Below are positions 61,708 to 64,000 of a DNA stretch of 64,000 nt, piece by piece. Under the pieces are notes generated by a model, which was not told the origin of the DNA, did not search any database, and was given only the letters and a program-made list of their open reading frames with translations. A program made the translations under genes and the position numbers. Location: the NCBI RefSeq assembly GCF_023283845.1, contig NZ_JAKILC010000019.1:37963-101962 (forward strand). Direction: 5' to 3'. Origin of the DNA: Shewanella marinintestina. GTDB taxonomy: Bacteria > Pseudomonadota > Gammaproteobacteria > Enterobacterales > Shewanellaceae. Position 1 is the stretch's first letter; each line of letters begins with the position of its first letter.

Positions 61708-62772
61708 ATGAAAACTACCGCAGCTTTTTCAACTCGAATTATCGAATGGTACGACAACTTTGGTCGTAAACAACTCCCTTGGCAACAAAACAAAACCCCA
61801 TATAAAGTATGGATTTCAGAGATCATGCTACAACAAACGCAAGTAGCGACTGTTATCCCCTATTTTGAAAAGTTTATTGCCCGCTTTCCTGATATCGAAA
61901 CCTTGGCCAAAGCAGATCAAGATGAAGTCCTGCATTATTGGACAGGATTAGGTTACTATGCCCGCGCACGTAACTTACATAAAGCAGCGCAAATCATGCA
62001 GTCAGAGTTTGACGGTAAATTCCCGACTGACTTTGACCATGTATTAGCTCTGCCAGGGATTGGGCGCTCAACCGCTGGTGCGGTGTTGTCTTTATCGCTT
62101 GGGCTTAACTTTCCAATTTTAGATGGCAATGTAAAGCGAGTCTTAGCCCGTCATGGTGCTATTGAAGGTTGGCCAGGTAAAAAGCCTGTTGAACAGCAAC
62201 TTTGGCATCTAACCGAAGCTTTTACTCCGGCAAAAGATATTCAAAAGTATAATCAGGCTATGATGGATATTGGTGCAACAGTTTGTACCCGTTCCAAACC
62301 CAACTGCCCACTCTGCCCCGTTGCTATTGACTGCAAAGCCCAATTAAGTGGGCGCCAAAGTGAATTTCCTGGCAAAAAACCAAAGAAAACGATTCCAGAG
62401 AAGTCTGCTTGGTTACTGGTCATAGAAAATGAACTGCAAGTTCAGTTAGAGAAACGTCCTTCAGCTGGTATTTGGGGAGGACTCTGGTGTTTTCCACAAT
62501 TTAGCAGCCGAGCAGAATTAGACTCTTATATTTCAGATAAGCAGTTAAAACTGACTTCACAGCAAGAGCTGTTAGGTTTTAGACATACATTTAGTCACTT
62601 TCACCTCGATATCCAGCCAATACTGATACGAGTAAGTGGATATTGCGATAACCAGATCATGGAACAAGCTTCCACTGTCTGGTATAACTTAACTCATCCA
62701 CCTAAAGTTGGTTTAGCCTCAGCTACCGAGCGAATTTTAGCCGACTTAGGTTCAGTATTAAATAAGGAGTAA
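61708..62772 (+). CDS. mutY: A/G-specific adenine glycosylase
   Basis: MutY removes adenine mispaired with 8-oxoguanine. The 354-residue protein has the catalytic Glu in SEIMLQQTQVATV (about residue 37), the helix-hairpin-helix LPGIGRSTAGAV followed by the catalytic Asp in FPILDGNVKRVL, and the 4Fe-4S loop CTRSKPNCPLCPVAIDC (about 192-208). A NUDIX-like C-terminal domain binds oxoG. It is followed two bases later by yggX, and the pair is an operon. Confidence 0.97.
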   Translation: MKTTAAFSTRIIEWYDNFGRKQLPWQQNKTPYKVWISEIMLQQTQVATVIPYFEKFIARFPDIETLAKADQDEVLHYWTGLGYYARARNLHKAAQIMQSEFDGKFPTDFDHVLALPGIGRSTAGAVLSLSLGLNFPILDGNVKRVLARHGAIEGWPGKKPVEQQLWHLTEAFTPAKDIQKYNQAMMDIGATVCTRSKPNCPLCPVAIDCKAQLSGRQSEFPGKKPKKTIPEKSAWLLVIENELQVQLEKRPSAGIWGGLWCFPQFSSRAELDSYISDKQLKLTSQQELLGFRHTFSHFHLDIQPILIRVSGYCDNQIMEQASTVWYNLTHPPKVGLASATERILADLGSVLNKE

Positions 62773-62774
62773 TC

Positions 62775-63053
62775 ATGGCTCGCACAGTAAATTGCGTGTA
62801 TTTGAATAAAGAGGCTGAAGGCCTAGGTTTTCAGCTGTACCCAGGGGACTTGGGGAAGCGTATTTTTGACAATGTGAGTAAAGAAGCTTGGGCCCTTTGG
62901 CAATCTAAGCAGACCATGCTGATCAATGAAAAGAAATTGAACATGATGAATGTTGATGATCGCAAGTTTCTTGAAGAGCAAATGATCAACTTTTTGTTTG
63001 AAGGTAAAGACGTAGAAATCGAAGGCTACGTACCGCAAAAAGATGATGAGTAA
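62775..63053 (+). CDS. yggX: Fe(II)-trafficking protein YggX
   Basis: The 92-residue protein is standard in length and begins MARTVNCVYLNKEAEGL with the conserved Cys7. YPGDLGKRIFDNVSKEAW and QTMLINEKKLNMMN are present. YggX protects iron-sulfur enzymes such as MutY from oxidative damage and takes part in iron trafficking. It overlaps no gene but lies two bases after mutY; AAGGAG inside the mutY end is its ribosome-binding site. Confidence 0.97.
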   Translation: MARTVNCVYLNKEAEGLGFQLYPGDLGKRIFDNVSKEAWALWQSKQTMLINEKKLNMMNVDDRKFLEEQMINFLFEGKDVEIEGYVPQKDDE

Positions 63054-63084
63054 CACCTAAAGGCTCTATTCACTGCACAATACA

Positions 63085-63118
63085 TAAGGCGCCGCTTAAA
63101 CTTTTAAGCGGCGCCTTA
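63085..63118. terminator. Bidirectional terminator
   Basis: A 14-bp perfect stem TAAGGCGCCGCTTA / TAAGCGGCGCCTTA with a short loop, between the convergent yggX and yceI genes. Confidence 0.85.
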
Positions 63119-63144
63119 TTACTATAAATAGTATTTCGCTTGGA

Positions 63145-63675
63145 CTATTGTCGGATCCCTTCTATGACCAAATCTAACATTACATTTGCAGATGCAGGTC
63201 CTAAATCGACTTTCACATCATAATCCTTTAACGCAAACTCAGTGCTTCCGGCAAAACCAGAACGGTAACCGCCCCAAGGATCTTGTCCCTCTCCTATCAT
63301 TTGCGCATCAATGGCTAGCGGTTTGGTCACCCCATTAAAGGTAAACTCACCATTAATAACAAAATTTCCGTCACCTTTATCTACTGCCGAAGTAGAAACA
63401 AAGTTTGCCTTAGGGAATTGTCCAGTATTTAAAAAGTCACTGCTGCGTAAATGCTTATCACGTTCGGCATGATTAGAATCTACGCTCGCGGTATCAATCG
63501 TCACATTCACTTTTGAGTCTGCAATATTATTTGCATCAAAACTAAAGTCGCCTTGAAATTGATTAAAGCGTCCGACAACAAAGCTATAACCTAAATGACT
63601 GACTTTAAATTCGATTGATGCATGTGCACCTTCTGTATCTATTTTATAGTCCGCAGTTTGCACTATATTGGTCAT
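63145..63675 (-). pseudogene. yceI: YceI family protein with disrupted 5' end
   Basis: The domain is intact: a lipocalin-like YceI fold that binds isoprenoid-type lipids in the periplasm. From DYKIDTEGAHASIEFK to the last residues (LDLVIEGIRQ), including NHAERDKHLRSSDFLN, it matches the E. coli protein. Its signal peptide should precede DYKID; KASLTTSLGMTNIVQTA looks like the remainder of one, but no in-frame ATG, GTG or TTG with a ribosome-binding site precedes it. The only upstream in-frame ATG (63864) lies within the tRNA promoter. The coordinates given start at the internal ATG. The partner yceJ is absent. Either the gene is 5'-truncated or it is now made as a cytoplasmic form. Confidence 0.65.
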
Positions 63676-63800
63676 ACCCAGAGAAGTGGTAAGTGAAGCT
63701 TTTCCAAATAGAGTGTAGATACACGAGGGGAAATTGATTGTTATTTGAAAGCGTGCTGAACACAAACTAGCCGAACAATCAAAATGAAGTAAAAAAGCAC

Positions 63801-63829
63801 TTGCAGGATTTTTTGAGTCGCTATAAGAT
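63801..63829 (+). promoter_or_regulatory. Probable sigma-70 promoter of tRNA-Phe
   Basis: TTGCAG at 63801 and TAAGAT at 63824 (17-bp spacing), or TATAAG at 63822, with a GC-rich discriminator (CGCGC) just downstream. Such a discriminator is typical of stringently controlled stable-RNA promoters. The tRNA begins about 75 bp after the expected start. Confidence 0.6.
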
Positions 63830-63912
63830 ACGCGCACTCCAAACGAGACAGGCTTTAAAGCCAAGAAGTTTGCAGTAGCAAATCTAAGATTTACTTAACG
63901 TAATACTTAGTT

Positions 63913-63988
63913 GCCCGAATAGCTCAGTCGGTAGAGCAGAGGATTGAAAATCCTCGTGTCCCTGGTTCGATTCCGGGTTCGGGCACCA
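63913..63988 (+). tRNA. tRNA-Phe (GAA anticodon)
   Basis: The 76-nt cloverleaf is complete. The acceptor stem is GCCCGAA / TTCGGGC, the D arm GCTC-AGTCGGTA-GAGC, the anticodon stem GAGGA / TCCTC with loop TTGAAAA (anticodon GAA), and the T arm CCTGG-TTCGATT-CCGGG. The encoded 3' CCA is present. It is read on the plus strand and is the last feature of the window. Confidence 0.98.
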
Positions 63989-64000
63989 ACATTTATTAAT

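Noticed and set aside
63886..63988. tRNA-Phe as the attachment site of a genomic island
   Set aside because: No integrase gene or direct repeat of the tRNA 3' end is visible in the window; the downstream side is outside it.
1..64000. CRISPR array or cas genes
   Set aside because: No regularly spaced direct repeats of CRISPR type and no cas-like protein were seen on either strand.

Overview
The window is a gammaproteobacterial chromosome segment, almost certainly from a marine Shewanella. The evidence is gene order (glyA, nrdR-ribD-ribE-ribBX-ribH-nusB; pilU-pilT divergent from yggS-proC-yggT-yggU; yggN-glsB-yggL-trmB divergent from mutY-yggX), a type II NADH dehydrogenase, a Shewanella-like PPP phosphatase and moderate GC content. 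It is mostly housekeeping DNA with one clearly accessory island.

Layout. 1-5665 (minus strand): riboflavin biosynthesis with nusB, nrdR and glyA. The ribB gene carries a degenerate cyclohydrolase domain (the RibBX form). 5946-10198 (plus): ettA, a membrane acyltransferase and a periplasmic phosphatase. 10621-14847 and 18753-23150: two RND efflux pumps, each a fusion protein plus permease with no outer-membrane channel gene. A 29-codon ORF couples the two genes of the second pump. Between the pumps lie a NYN-domain protein, an iron alcohol dehydrogenase and a MITE-like repeat. 23610-25689: a small unknown gene and ndh.

25839-29201 is the accessory island. Two integron-type gene cassettes (a membrane protein and a KAP-family P-loop NTPase) lie head to tail on the minus strand, each with a recognisable attC site and no integrase in the window. 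The pair is enclosed by roughly 260-bp inverted repeats rich in hairpins. Cassette boundaries are supported by 10-11 bp complementarity between each cassette's first bases and the 5' end of its own attC. This is the best candidate for an undescribed system; a defence role is inference only.

29568-43799: a lipoprotein, a thioesterase, two tandem alkaline phosphatases with an unknown exported protein, ltaE, a TRIC channel, mscS, an OmpA-like protein, a PACE exporter with divergent LysR regulator, a cytoplasmic leucine-rich-repeat protein, a DUF4136 lipoprotein, a small membrane protein behind a Fur-box-like site, yciH, algH and ruvX. 43882-52173: hemH, pilTU, then yggS-proC-yggT-yggU-DUF4426-rdgB-hemW. 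52339-63053: a DUF885 peptidase, a 662-residue protein of unknown function whose stop codon lies in a second MITE copy, a LysR regulator, DUF2884, glsB, yggL, trmB, mutY and yggX. The window ends with a yceI gene that seems to have lost its start and part of its signal peptide, next to a tRNA-Phe gene and its promoter.

Most transcription units end in clear Rho-independent hairpins. Two hairpins (18411 and 56747) are not clearly assigned to any gene and may mark short untranslated transcripts.
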